DNA of 64,000 nt. Origin: Ophioceras dolichostomum (taxonomy: Eukaryota > Ascomycota > Sordariomycetes > Magnaporthales > Ophioceraceae). The position numbers and the translations under genes were made by a program. Location: positions 131,164 to 195,163 of the forward strand of contig PYST01000030.1 of assembly GCA_003049485.1 (NCBI GenBank), given 5' to 3'. The stretch's first letter is position 1; every line of letters starts with the position of its first letter. Shown one piece after another: positions 1 through 10,493 of this stretch. The notes beneath the pieces were generated by a model. It did not search any database. It was given only the letters and a program-made list of their open reading frames with translations, and was not told the DNA's origin.

Positions 1-2
1 CT

Positions 3-1187
3 GTTGGTCGTGGCGGGAACCCGTTCGAGCACCTCGCTGCTCAGGCGGCTTCCAACCCCAACTCTCCACCCCCGGAGTTGGCTGGCCATGCTTCGGGTTT
101 CTCCTCGGTTGCTCACAGCCGGCCGTCTTCGCCGCCCCCCGGATCTAAGCACGGATCGACCTCGAACCTGCAGAACTCAGGAAACCAGGGCAACGGTGAC
201 ACCACGGCGCCTACAACGTGCACCAACTGCTTCACGCAGACCACCCCGCTCTGGCGCCGTAACCCAGAGGGTCAGCCGCTTTGCAACGCCTGCGGTCTCT
301 TCCTCAAGCTGCACGGTGTGGTCCGTCCTCTTAGCTTGAAGACGGACGTGATTAAGAAGCGGAACCGTGGCTCCGGCTCCAGCATGCCCGTGGGTGGCAC
401 AAGCACGCGCTCGAAGAAGAACTCCAGCGCCAATGCCTCTGGCAACACCTCGGGAACCACCACGAGGAAGAACTCCACGCTGGCTATGTCGTCGACCGTC
501 AGTGCCGCCGCTGTCAGTGCTCAACAGACACCGCAGCAGCAGGTGCAACAGGTCACCACGCCGCCCGCCATTCTGTCGCAGCAGCAGCGGGCAGGCAGCG
601 CGAACGAGAGCGAGAGCCCCGTGAGTGGACCCGCCTCCGGCGGGAACACCGCCGGCAGCACACCCAACAGCTACGCCGGATCCGCTACCGGCGCCGTGGG
701 CGGCAAGGGCGTGGTGCCCATCGCGGCGGCCCCGCCGAAAAACGTGCCGGGTCCGGGCGCCGCGTCCATGCCGCGAAGCGTCACCGTGGCCTCGAAGCGA
801 CAGCGCCGCCATAGCAAGGCGAGCGCGAGCACAGTCAACAACGCTACGAACGCCGGCACCGCCGCCAGCACCAGCAGCCCCTCTGACGCCACCGGCGGCG
901 CCATGGACATCGACAGCCCAGAGAACTCGACGGGCTCCAACGAGGCTGCCCGCTCCCTCGGCTCCTCTAGTGGCGGCGGCGGCATCGGCAATGTCGGACT
1001 GGCTAGCATGCAGACCAGCGCCGGCCTGGGTCTCTCTAACGGCCTGTCGATGGCTTCTACTTCTCGTCCCAACCTAATCTCCCCTGGAATGCTGGGAATG
1101 ACCGGCCCTCCGCAGACGACCGGCTTGATCACTCCGGGAGGCGCCAATGGCCCGCAGGAGTGGGAGTGGCTGACGATGAGTCTGTAG
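3..1187 (+). CDS. areA: AreA/NIT2 GATA-type nitrogen regulator, C-terminal part
   Basis: This is the 3' end of the global nitrogen-catabolite activator; the frame is open to the left edge, so the start lies outside the window. A single GATA zinc finger of the C-X2-C-X17-C-X2-C type runs from about 219 to 293 (first cysteine pair CTNC, last pair CNAC) and is followed by the basic tail that contacts GATA sites. After it comes a long disordered stretch rich in Ser, Thr, Gly, Ala and Pro. The protein ends in EWEWLTMSL just before the TAG at 1185-1187. That extreme C-terminus is typical of Aspergillus AREA and Neurospora NIT2 and is where the co-repressor NmrA acts (family knowledge). One finger plus this tail separates it from AreB, SreA and white-collar proteins. 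No intron is needed in the visible part. Confidence 0.95.
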   Translation, partial: VGRGGNPFEHLAAQAASNPNSPPPELAGHASGFSSVAHSRPSSPPPGSKHGSTSNLQNSGNQGNGDTTAPTTCTNCFTQTTPLWRRNPEGQPLCNACGLFLKLHGVVRPLSLKTDVIKKRNRGSGSSMPVGGTSTRSKKNSSANASGNTSGTTTRKNSTLAMSSTVSAAAVSAQQTPQQQVQQVTTPPAILSQQQRAGSANESESPVSGPASGGNTAGSTPNSYAGSATGAVGGKGVVPIAAAPPKNVPGPGAASMPRSVTVASKRQRRHSKASASTVNNATNAGTAASTSSPSDATGGAMDIDSPENSTGSNEAARSLGSSSGGGGIGNVGLASMQTSAGLGLSNGLSMASTSRPNLISPGMLGMTGPPQTTGLITPGGANGPQEWEWLTMSL

Positions 1188-3891
1188 GACACTCCACGAC
1201 CGCCGTTCAGGTCTAGAGAGACTCATCACCATCCGCGTTCGGTGCCGCTTTCGTTCCTGTTACCCTCCGCTTACTACGACCCTTACACTGGAGCTACACC
1301 CACTGCCACTGCCCCGGAGTACTTGCCACACTACCTACCACACAGCGCGATGCCTTGAACGTTGTTGCGCAGACCACTTTTCTCGACCCGACTCAGCCCC
1401 TGCATTTTTGGCCCCTGCTCTGCTATTTGCCTATACACAAGACGGCATCGAGAGACACCAATATCGCCTCACCAACAACAACAAGTGAGGGATATATCTC
1501 GACTCTCCTCCCTCCCGTATCGTTTAATTTCTTCTTTATTATTATTCGCTTTTCCAATATTCAGTCGCCCGATCTTCCTTTCTTATTATTTACTCAGCAA
1601 ATACCCATCCTTAAACTTCAATCGTCTGATATTTCCGTCTTTTCCTCCCTTACAAACTTACTATTTTTACTAGACGACACGACTGATATCTCCTCTCTAC
1701 CCACCGCCACCCACACGATTATCTTAACCGCCGACTCGGTTTCAACCGCTCGTTCACGTCTATCCGTTGCGTTGTCTTTTTTTCTTGTCGTATTTCCATG
1801 CTACTACATACATGCGGGCGAGAGGGGAACTGTGTGCGGCGTTCTGTCAGGGTGGGTTGGCAGGTTCTCTTTTCTAGGCTCTGCGATGCTCTTTTTTTTT
1901 CTTTTCTTCTTCTATCTCGTCGTTTCTCTGCTTTTCACATCTCGATCCAATTTCTTCGTTGATCGACGGTAGGGCAGGGAGGTCGGAGGTTGATCTCTTT
2001 TTTTCTTTCCTCGTGCTTTTTTCTCTCGTCATCTTTCTGCGCTGCTTTTATCTTTCGCATATTCTTGATACCAGGCCTCTCGTTTTCGTGCCACATGGAA
2101 AGTAGGAAGGACGGTGGTTATGAGTCTCTTGATTTCCTCCTTTTTACGCGTTGATTGATTTCTTTACATCGTCGTCGAGATTCGGGTTGCGTGGTTCGTT
2201 CGATTCTACTACCTCTCCGGTGGAGAGGCAGAGGCGAGTGCAGTCACTGGACAGCCTACACTTTGGACCACATTGTCCCAAGGCTGGTCGGCTCGGCGGT
2301 CTTTCTCTCTCGTTCTCTTTCCTCACTTGCCTACTTTCTTTCCCCACCCGACTTGTTTTACTCGGGCATTCCCTAACGCGAGCAGGGGGGCTTGCTTCCG
2401 GGTTCACGGTCGGTGGGCCTATTATTATGGCTGTATGTATTTGTTCGACGCTTTGTTGTTATTTGCTTATGTTTTGCTGGGGTGTAATGACTTATGTGTC
2501 TCTTTACTCTCGAGAGGGGAATGTTGGGAAGAGGGTGGCTGGTGCAAAGGCTGGAGGAGAAGGCGATTCATTGCTTCCTTTTTTCTGGCACTAGTTTCTG
2601 TTAGGCGGCCCCATCTGTGTCTGCTTATGGAGATAGACGGCTAGGTCTTTTCGGAACCCCGGGATGACGAAGAAAGAGAGATATTCTTATTATTATTAAC
2701 TCCGCTTTTCCCTCTTCATTCTCCTCGTTCTCCTCTTCCTCTTCCAGGTTGTTTCTCTTCCCTAACCTGGACGGACAACTACTGCCTTTTTTCCTACCTG
2801 TTTTCCACTGGAGTTTCCTTCTTCTCGTTGAAACAATAGAGAGAGGATATCAAGATGGGATGGATGGGTGGTAGAGCGGTGGGGATACCCCTTTTCGGAG
2901 GATCATGGTTTTCCTTGACTGTCTCTCAGAAGTCTCTCACGGGCGACAAGTGCCCCAACCGGTAGAAGAAGAGGGTGGAGAGGTCTGATGGCGATGAGGA
3001 GAAGGGGGATGACGAGAGGATGAGAGGGTGCTAGATTGGCAATTTGGAACGATCAATTGATCGATGATATATGGCTTAGATACCCTTGGAAGTTGCTGCA
3101 AGATGGTAGGCACAGATGGAGGGGAGCTCTGGCTGGCGAGGCTGGTCGACGTATTTAATCGGAGGATGTGGTGGATGAGAGATGGTCGTTGAGAGAGGGG
3201 AGAGAGAGCAAGAAGAGATATTAGCTGCTATTAGCTGCCTAGCTACGCGAGTACTGCTGTATGCCCAAACGAATTGTATGCCTTGCCTTACAATCTGTCC
3301 ACGCTTTTGTCGCGAGGAGTGAAGGAAGCATTGTTGAGTTCCATGTGCCTAAGTGTCATGTCAAGGGTCTGGAGGGCTCTCCATTCCTGTAGTAGGTATC
3401 ACACGGACGCTCATTGCATCTGTTACAGAGTTTTGGTAAGCCAAGTCACCATCATGAACAAGTCATCACGCGGAGCAGTATCTCGAGAGAAGATTGCAGG
3501 AACGGTTTTTCGGAGGGATTTTCTCCCAATGTATTCCGGTATGCACACAAATAATCCGAGCAGGCATCCTTGGGTCTCCCTGCCAAAAGCCAGAAGCCTT
3601 TTCGCCTGCCGGGCTTGTGGTACAAAAATCGACGACCAAAAATGCAAATCCGTTATTTCCCATTGCAAGTATAATGTCAAGCAAGTTCAGTTGTTCATGC
3701 AGCGCCGTCCCGGAACCGAAAAGCCGCCTCCCCCCTCCTCCACTCTCAGCCCCATGACGGCGGCGGAACGTATCGTCGTCGCCGTCGCCATCCCGAACAA
3801 CGGCTCCCCTTGAAGCCGTGTCGTCATGCCCACGTCTAATCAACCACCACAACCAAAGCCAAGAAAGAAAGTCGAAAGCGATATATCGGGT
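1188..3891. other. Convergent intergenic region: areA 3' side and eS30 3' side
   Basis: I see no supported gene here. The first 1.5 kb after the areA stop is strongly pyrimidine-rich on the + strand, with long T and CT runs near 1880-2060. ORFs at 1355-1972 and 3274-3813 have compositional, protein-unlike translations. A long 3' UTR of areA probably occupies part of it; in Aspergillus the areA 3' UTR controls message stability, but nothing here proves the transcript end. Confidence 0.6.
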
Positions 3892-4532
<641 letters not shown>

Positions 4533-4673
4533 TTATGGGCGAATTGCGTCGGTCGGCGTGATCGAAACTGTTGTCGGCGGCGATGGTCAGAGGAGAGCCG
4601 TCAAATTGGGAGCCGACCAGTGGGGTTTGCCACAGTTTGGGGTACGAAGCCCTGAGTTGATCCATCGATAAGA

Positions 4674-4681
4674 GTCACGTG
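4674..4681. promoter_or_regulatory. CACGTG E-box (Cbf1-type) in the divergent eS30/WBP11 promoter
   Basis: GTCACGTG lies between the eS30 start at 4469 (-) and the WBP11-like start at 4903 (+), about 205 bases from the eS30 ATG. This is the classical binding sequence of Cbf1-type bHLH factors, which act at many fungal ribosomal protein promoters. Function here is inferred from motif and position only. Confidence 0.45.
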
Positions 4682-4902
4682 CAGTATCAGCTGACGATAA
4701 GATAAACTATCTGGTATCAGTCATTACCATATCGAAGCCTTGCAATCCAGCAAGGCTTTGCGTGTAAGTACCTGGCGCCTCATAACGTGAATTTCCAGAC
4801 TTGGTAGGAAGCGTCCAGCCTCGTACACCTACACCCACAATCCTTCAGCTTTTGGTTATTTTTGAGATTTTGGTATTAGCCTTGGGCAAGCTGCTTGTTA
4901 CG

Positions 4903-5977
4903 ATGCCGAAAGAGCGCAGTATCAACCCCGTCCAGGCCCAGCGGAAGGCTGAAAAGGCAAAGGCTATCAAGAAAGGTGCGTCCATATAAAACACAGAGAG
5001 ACAAGGCTCAAGACGCGGGCGCAAAATGCTAACGAAGGCACGATTCCACTCTCTCAGGCAAGGCTGATGTCCAAGCAAAGCGGAACGAGCGGCTGGCTAC
5101 GCGCAATCCGGAGGGCATCAAGCGACAGATCGAAGACCTCAAGAAGATCACCTCCAGCGGGGGCAAGCTCACGCGACATGAGGAGCAGGTGCTAGAGGGC
5201 CTCGAGAAGGAGTTCAAAGCCGTGACCAAGGCGCGCGAGGCGCTGGGCGACAGGGCACCCACCTTCGGCGGCGGCGGCGGCCGGGACCGACCGGACCGAC
5301 CACACAGAGAGGGAGGCGTTCTGGGAAAGCGGCGGCGAGGCGCGGACGCGTCGGACAATAGTAGTGACAGCGAGGACGGCGTACCGGAAGACGTGCGGAG
5401 CATCCCCATGCCGCGCGACACGCCGCCGCCCATTCCAAAAGACATCATGGACAAGTGGTGGGCGAAACGCCGGGCGAAGCGTGGCGGCGGAGGAAACAAC
5501 CACAAACACAACAATAATGACATTAGCAACAACCGTCAAGCAGCAGCTGGGCGAAACAGCGGTGGCAGCAACGCGAATGCTGTGCCACTGACCAACGATA
5601 GGGGTCTCGGCCGTACCGGAGATGATGACAAGAACAGCAGCGCGACGACGTCATCACTCCCGCCAAGGCCCAAGCCCGTGATCGAATCGAAGGCGGTCTA
5701 CGAGGCGAAGCCCATGGTCAGGGATCTGAGGAAGGAGGCCGTCAGTGCATTCGTGCCCTCGGCAGTGCGGCAAAAGCTGGACAAGACCAAAGGAGAGGGT
5801 GGACTGCTGGAGCCAGAGGAAGCCGATGCCCTCGAGGCTGAGGGGTATCTGAAGAGCTCCTTTTCTGGTGCTGCTGCTCCGAGAACGGCGACAGAGACTA
5901 GCGAGGACGCGGCGCAGTCGGGACGCACTGGTCCTCGAAAGGTCATGCTCGAGGAAGTCGATGACGACGATGATTGA
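4903..5977 (+). CDS. WBP11/Saf1-like splicing-associated protein
   Basis: Exons 4903-4975 and 5058-5977 give 330 residues; the 82-base intron has a GTGCGT donor, a GCTAACG branch site and a CAG acceptor. The N-terminus (MPKERSINPVQAQRKAEKAKAIKKG, continuing with KADVQAKRNERLATRNPEG) is the Wbp11 domain, a lysine/arginine-rich helical segment. A proline patch (RSIPMPRDTPPPIPKD, about residues 146-161) resembles the sites by which WBP11 proteins bind WW or PQBP1-type partners. The rest is low-complexity Gly/Asn/Ser sequence ending in an acidic EVDDDDD tail. Homologues are nuclear pre-mRNA splicing components (family knowledge). A longer open frame reaches upstream to 4801, but the ATG at 4903 starts exactly where the conserved domain begins. 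Confidence 0.83.
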
Positions 5978-7027
5978 GAGTTGAGGGAGACGGGGGCTGA
6001 GCACGCACATCAACCAGAGGCCAGAGCGATTATACCCATCAACACGTGAACAGACAGCAACGGGTCTGCTGCCGATCCGGCGCGGTGTGTAGCGACGAAA
6101 ATGAGTTCATCCTACGGACCTACCAGATACCTCACCCACCGTGTCACCGGTATACGAACACCTCCCAAGCGCGAGGTGCAATCTGCCGCCGCCAAAGTGG
6201 ATGTTTCGGGCCGCCAGCACCAAAGGCGGCTTTCGGAGCCTGCCGGATCGGTCCTTAGTAAGGTCCGTGCCCCACGGCCGGCCGCCCATCGGCGACCTGC
6301 GGACTATGACCCGGCTTAAACCTGCCCTACGAGGAATAGTAGTAGGTAAATTGCAATAATTTGCAATTGCACGCGCCCCAACCGACCCAAGTTTCTGTTA
6401 CGCAACTTGGACCGGTCAGAAACCCATAATCGGGCTCGGCGCGTGAGACCCCTCTAAGAGTGGAAAGCAACTGTTATTCCCGCTATTTCCCCCAAAGTCC
6501 TGCCTGGTCTTGTGATGGCCTGCTCAAGAGGCATGTCTGCAAATCTTTACATCATCAGACGCTCAGAGAGCACAGAGGGACGAGGCGAAGCTTCGTGCAG
6601 ATATACCATCACGAGCGTGATAGTATTTGCGTGTGTTAAGTTTGCCTTGACTCTTATTATATTCTCTCTCTCTTCCATCCGGGGTCCATCCCCGGCTTTG
6701 GATCCACTTAGACCGGAGTGGTCTACCGAGCAGTGAACGGGGAAATCCAGAAGGATTTGCCTCCACATCGTACCCCTCCTCCGACATTCGGGCGACCCAT
6801 GGAATAAAAAAAAAGAAGAGAAAAAATTACCAAAAAAATCCAGTGGACATTGTAGTCATCCAAAAGACGTGCATGAGTCGGCTACTTGGTGGTGCCCTTT
6901 AAAAAGGAGGGTAGCCCTTCTAAAAGTTTTGGCCTAGCCGCCCAGTCAGATACCTGTATCGGTCAACACCAAAGTACCTAGCTTTCCTTGACGGTTCTCG
7001 GATATTGATTATTGGACTGTCCCATAG
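5978..7027. other. Intergenic: 3' side of WBP11-like gene and promoter of the MFS gene
   Basis: No gene can be supported. A short AT-rich patch with A runs (about 6800-6840) precedes the transporter. Small ORFs at 6046-6359 have arginine/proline-biased translations and no recognisable family. Confidence 0.55.
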
Positions 7028-8602
7028 ATGGACGGACTTGAGAAGACCAAGGCTGTCAGTGCCGCCGCCGAGGCGGCCGAGGCGGCCGAGGCCAACAAGA
7101 TCACTGTCACAACAACCAACGATGGCTTGCCTGTCACTAATCCGACCCTAGGCTCCGTAGCCTCCGGTAGCGTGAAGGAGAAGGAGAAGGCTGAGGCTGG
7201 AGCGGAGCTTCATAATACCCATGCCCGTTCAGAACCTGTCGGAGGTGTCCCGCCAACAACCATCACATCTGTGGCCGAGCAGAACGAACAACTCCCCGGG
7301 CCAGATCCGGTTGGGAGCCAGAAAAATCGCGACCAGCAACCCCAAGTCCCAGGGGTCCTAGGAGAGGATGAAGGTGACGACGGAGAAGATGAGGAGACAT
7401 ACCCAGAAGGCGGCCTCCGGGCCTGGCTGGTGGTCCTCGGCTCCTGGATGGCGCTCGTGTCGTCCCTGGGCCTGATGAACACGATCGCCACGTTCCAGTC
7501 GTACGTGGCGGCGCACCAGCTCTCGTCCTACTCGGAGGGCACCATCGGCTGGATCTTCTCGGTCTATACCTTCCTGACCTTCTTCCTGGGCATCTACATC
7601 GGGCCCATCTTCGACAAGCACGGGCCGCGGTGGCTCGTGGCCGCGGGCACGGCGCTCCTCGCCGTTGGCACCATGGCGCTGAGCGAGTGCAAGGAGTACT
7701 GGCACTTCATGCTCGCCTTCGGCCTCGTCAACGGCACGTCGTCGGCCCTGATCTTCACCCCCTGCATCGCCGCCGTGGGCCACTTCTTCCGCGACCGCCG
7801 CGGCCTGGCCACGGGCGTCGCGTCCACGGGCGGCGGCATCGGCGGCGTGGTCTTCCCCCTGATGCTGCAGTCGCTGTTCGAGCGCGTGGGCTGGGCCTGG
7901 GCTGTGCGCTGCACCGGCTTTGTCTGCATCTCCCTCGCCGTCGCGGCCAACTTCCTCATCCGCTCGCGGCTCCCGCCCGATCCGAAGGCCACGTCGCACC
8001 CGGACGTCACCATATTCCGCAACGCCGCCTTCGCGCTGACCACGCTGGGCATCTTCCTCATGGAGTTCGGGCTCTTCATCCCCCTGACCTACATCTCGCT
8101 GTACGCGCGCGCCCAGGGCTTCGACGAGGCCTTCTCGTTCCGGATCCTGACCGTGATGAACGCCTCTTCCGTGCTGGGACGGGCCCTGCCCGGCTGGGCG
8201 GCCGACGTGATCGGCCCCGCCAACGCCAACATCCTCGCCATCGTCCAGTCCATCGTCGCCTGCGTGGCCGTCTGGTGGCCGGTGGGCCACACCACGGCGG
8301 GCATCATCGTGTTCGCCGTGCTGTTCGGCTTCGCGAGCGGCGCAAACATCAGCCTGACGCCCATCTGCGTCGGCCGCCTGTGCCAGACGCAGAACTACGG
8401 CCGCTACTACGCCACCTGCTACACGCTCGTCAGCTTCGCATGCCTTGTGGGCATCCCCATCGGCGGGAACATCCTCGCCGCCACCGGAGGGAGCTACTGG
8501 GGCCTGATCCTTTTCACGGGCGTCATATACACCTGCTCGCTGCTGGCGTTCGTGGCCGCCAAGATCCACGTCGTCGGGTGGAAGCCGTGGGCCGTCTTCT
8601 GA
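7028..8602 (+). CDS. MFS transporter, monocarboxylate-permease (MCT/MCH) type
   Basis: Intronless 524-residue membrane protein. About 130 cytosolic residues rich in Ala, Glu and Lys and ending in an acidic stretch precede the GGLRAWLVVLGSW motif that opens transmembrane segment 1 in fungal MCH/monocarboxylate-type carriers. About twelve hydrophobic segments follow to the C-terminus. The loop after TM2 carries GPIFDKHGPRW, the family version of the MFS G-X3-D-(R/K)-X-G-(R/K) signature. Such carriers move monocarboxylates, riboflavin, nicotinic acid or polyamine-like solutes; the substrate cannot be read from sequence. It stands alone, with no pathway genes beside it. The long antisense ORF over the same bases is a GC-rich shadow. 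Confidence 0.88.
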   Translation: MDGLEKTKAVSAAAEAAEAAEANKITVTTTNDGLPVTNPTLGSVASGSVKEKEKAEAGAELHNTHARSEPVGGVPPTTITSVAEQNEQLPGPDPVGSQKNRDQQPQVPGVLGEDEGDDGEDEETYPEGGLRAWLVVLGSWMALVSSLGLMNTIATFQSYVAAHQLSSYSEGTIGWIFSVYTFLTFFLGIYIGPIFDKHGPRWLVAAGTALLAVGTMALSECKEYWHFMLAFGLVNGTSSALIFTPCIAAVGHFFRDRRGLATGVASTGGGIGGVVFPLMLQSLFERVGWAWAVRCTGFVCISLAVAANFLIRSRLPPDPKATSHPDVTIFRNAAFALTTLGIFLMEFGLFIPLTYISLYARAQGFDEAFSFRILTVMNASSVLGRALPGWAADVIGPANANILAIVQSIVACVAVWWPVGHTTAGIIVFAVLFGFASGANISLTPICVGRLCQTQNYGRYYATCYTLVSFACLVGIPIGGNILAATGGSYWGLILFTGVIYTCSLLAFVAAKIHVVGWKPWAVF

Positions 8603-9413
8603 AATCGTAATCGATCCTTCCGGAGAAGGAATGTAAGATAGAAGAAGAAGAAAAAAAATAATGATAAATGAAGTCTAGCACGCAATGGCTCCGGCTCCGT
8701 CGGCGACCACGAACGATTCCGCAACGGCCTAACAATTGAACATTGATGACTGCTGTGGAAACAATCATCGATCCACAGCAGGCCGCGTTGGGATTGGCGT
8801 GCGGTGGTGCGCCTTGGCGGGGAAAAATGACCAGCCAGGATCGGCTCATTACCAACATTAACAACGTGACAGGGGCGCCGCCACCAGTAGCCCATCCCTC
8901 ACCACTCCTCGTCATCGTCCCCACGATTCATGATTTGGACACTCGACAGCCCAATTGCCTTCGCTTTTCCCGGCCGAACGGGGGCTCAAAAATTATCCGT
9001 TGTCCTCAGGTGTCCTCAGGTGTCCCATGTGAACGTGACGAGCTAGAGGGACGGAATCAGGAGCTATCAGGAGCTTCCAAGTCGCGTTGTTGGCTGCCTC
9101 TCTGCTGATATGACAAGAGAGGATACGTTTGCAATTACCACTCGGGCGGATATACATAATAAGCTCCATCTACATTCGTCCTAGTATAAAAGAAGAGGGA
9201 AGGAAGGGTAATCATTGTGGGGAGGATATTTGGATGAGTGATGTCCTCAATCCTCAGCAACTAATCTAGGTAATCCAATAGCAATTGCAAATCACAAAGC
9301 AAACAACCTACCTACCCTTCGACGACATCTCACTTACCGCCTCTTACTTGGGCTCTCTCTTCACCCTCATCGCCGGTAACAACTACCAGTAGGCACATAT
9401 CTCGCAAGCAAAC
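8603..9413. other. Intergenic with short 10-base tandem repeat
   Basis: No gene found. At 9001-9026 a 10-base unit TGTCCTCAGG is repeated about 2.6 times. The rest looks like ordinary promoter sequence of the gene starting at 9414. Confidence 0.5.
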
Positions 9414-10154
9414 ATGTCTCGCTACTACCCACACACCCCCTACGCAGAAGACCAGCCCTTCTCCCACGCCATAGTGGCGACGCACGTCCTCGCCCGCGCC
9501 GCCACCATCGGCGCCGTGATGGGCTCCGGCTTCTTCGGCGTGCGCGAGCTCGTCAACAGGAGTCCTAAGATGCCCAAGGTCTTCGGAGGAGGAGGAGGAG
9601 GAGGAGCCGCAGCCGCAGCAGCAGGAACAGCAGCAAAGCCAGCCACGGCCACGGCCACGGCCGGCGGGGCCGTATCTGCCGCCGCCGCCGCGAAACCCCG
9701 GGCAGTCATGTTCCGGCGGTTCCTCGGCACCACGGGCACCGGTACGATGTGGGCTATGGGCCTGCTGGCTGTTGTGCTTGCTGCGAGGATGAACGGTCGG
9801 GAGGCGATCGAGTGAGTCCAGCTATCTTATGTCATTCCTCCTTGAAAAAATTGGAGAAGGAAAAGACGGGCACCTAGGTACACATCACATAGGTCTACCT
9901 ACTCTACTGACGCTACTATCCCATCCCGCAGATGGAAGGACCGCGCATGGCGCCTCATGGAGAACAGGGGCCAGCTCGCCACGGATGACTGGACCGCCGC
10001 TGGCGCAGCAGCAGGTCTCATAGCCGCCGCCGTCCTCGCAGGCGGCCCGGCCTCGCTTGGTTGGAGGGCTGCGCTCGGCGCGGCCGGTTCGGGGACCGTA
10101 GTTGGTGTGATTGGGTACACGGCCTCGAGGGGGCTGGGGATTAAGAGCAGTTGA
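9414..10154 (+). CDS. Small alanine/glycine-rich membrane protein of unknown function
   Basis: Exons 9414-9811 and 9932-10154 (GTGAGT donor, CAG acceptor, 120-base intron) give 206 residues. I do not recognise a family with confidence. The N-terminus MSRYYPHTPYAEDQPF is followed by a hydrophobic segment (ATHVLARAATIGAVMGSGFF), an Ala/Gly/Thr low-complexity loop coded by GGA and GCC repeats, a second hydrophobic segment (TGTMWAMGLLAVVLAARM), and, across the splice, EWKDRAWRLMENRGQLATDDW. Two further hydrophobic glycine-rich segments close the protein. Three or four helices and the short charged ends resemble small inner-mitochondrial or ER membrane proteins of filamentous fungi; localisation is a guess. 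It converges with the acetoacetyl-CoA synthetase gene. Confidence 0.75.
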
Positions 10155-10493
10155 GTTTCAGAGGAGAGACGGTGGACTGGCTTGGCGCTCTGCGTGATGT
10201 ATTCGATAGTGTATGTTTTTTTTTTTGGCCGCCTAACTCTTTGTGTATTCGGACCTGGAGATGGGGATACTTGACGTCCGTGTCTGAATGAATGAATGAA
10301 AGGGAGGATGAGACAGGGCGTAACGGAACGAGCGGCCTGGATTTGTATTGAGTTTGAACGTGTACTGCGCGGATAGAACTGCCAACATCATCGTCGTCGT
10401 CATCATCATCATCATATCTAATACTAATTGTAAACAACTATGACAGAGTTCCCCCCGTTTTACCATTCATGGCACTGACGCTGGAGTTCATCC
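10155..10493. repeat. Intergenic spacer with CAT/CGT microsatellite
   Basis: The 340-base spacer between two convergent genes holds a mixed (CAT)n/(CGT)n trinucleotide run at about 10386-10415, a T run at 10209-10218 and a (GAAT)3-like run near 10285-10300. No gene. Confidence 0.6.

Noticed and set aside
1355..1972. 205-codon ORF on the + strand
   Set aside because: Phe/Leu/Ser-rich translation of a pyrimidine tract after areA; no splice or domain support.
3274..3813. 179-codon ORF on the + strand
   Set aside because: No recognisable family, and it lies in the convergent spacer. The cysteine and serine content looks random.
6046..6359. Three overlapping short ORFs
   Set aside because: They sit just after the WBP11-like stop, with arginine/proline-biased translations and no start context or homology pattern.
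7358..8569. 403-codon ORF on the - strand, and a 326-codon + strand ORF (7630-8610)
   Set aside because: Both overlap the MFS gene in other frames. Their translations are extremely Arg/His/Asp-rich, typical shadows of a high-GC gene.
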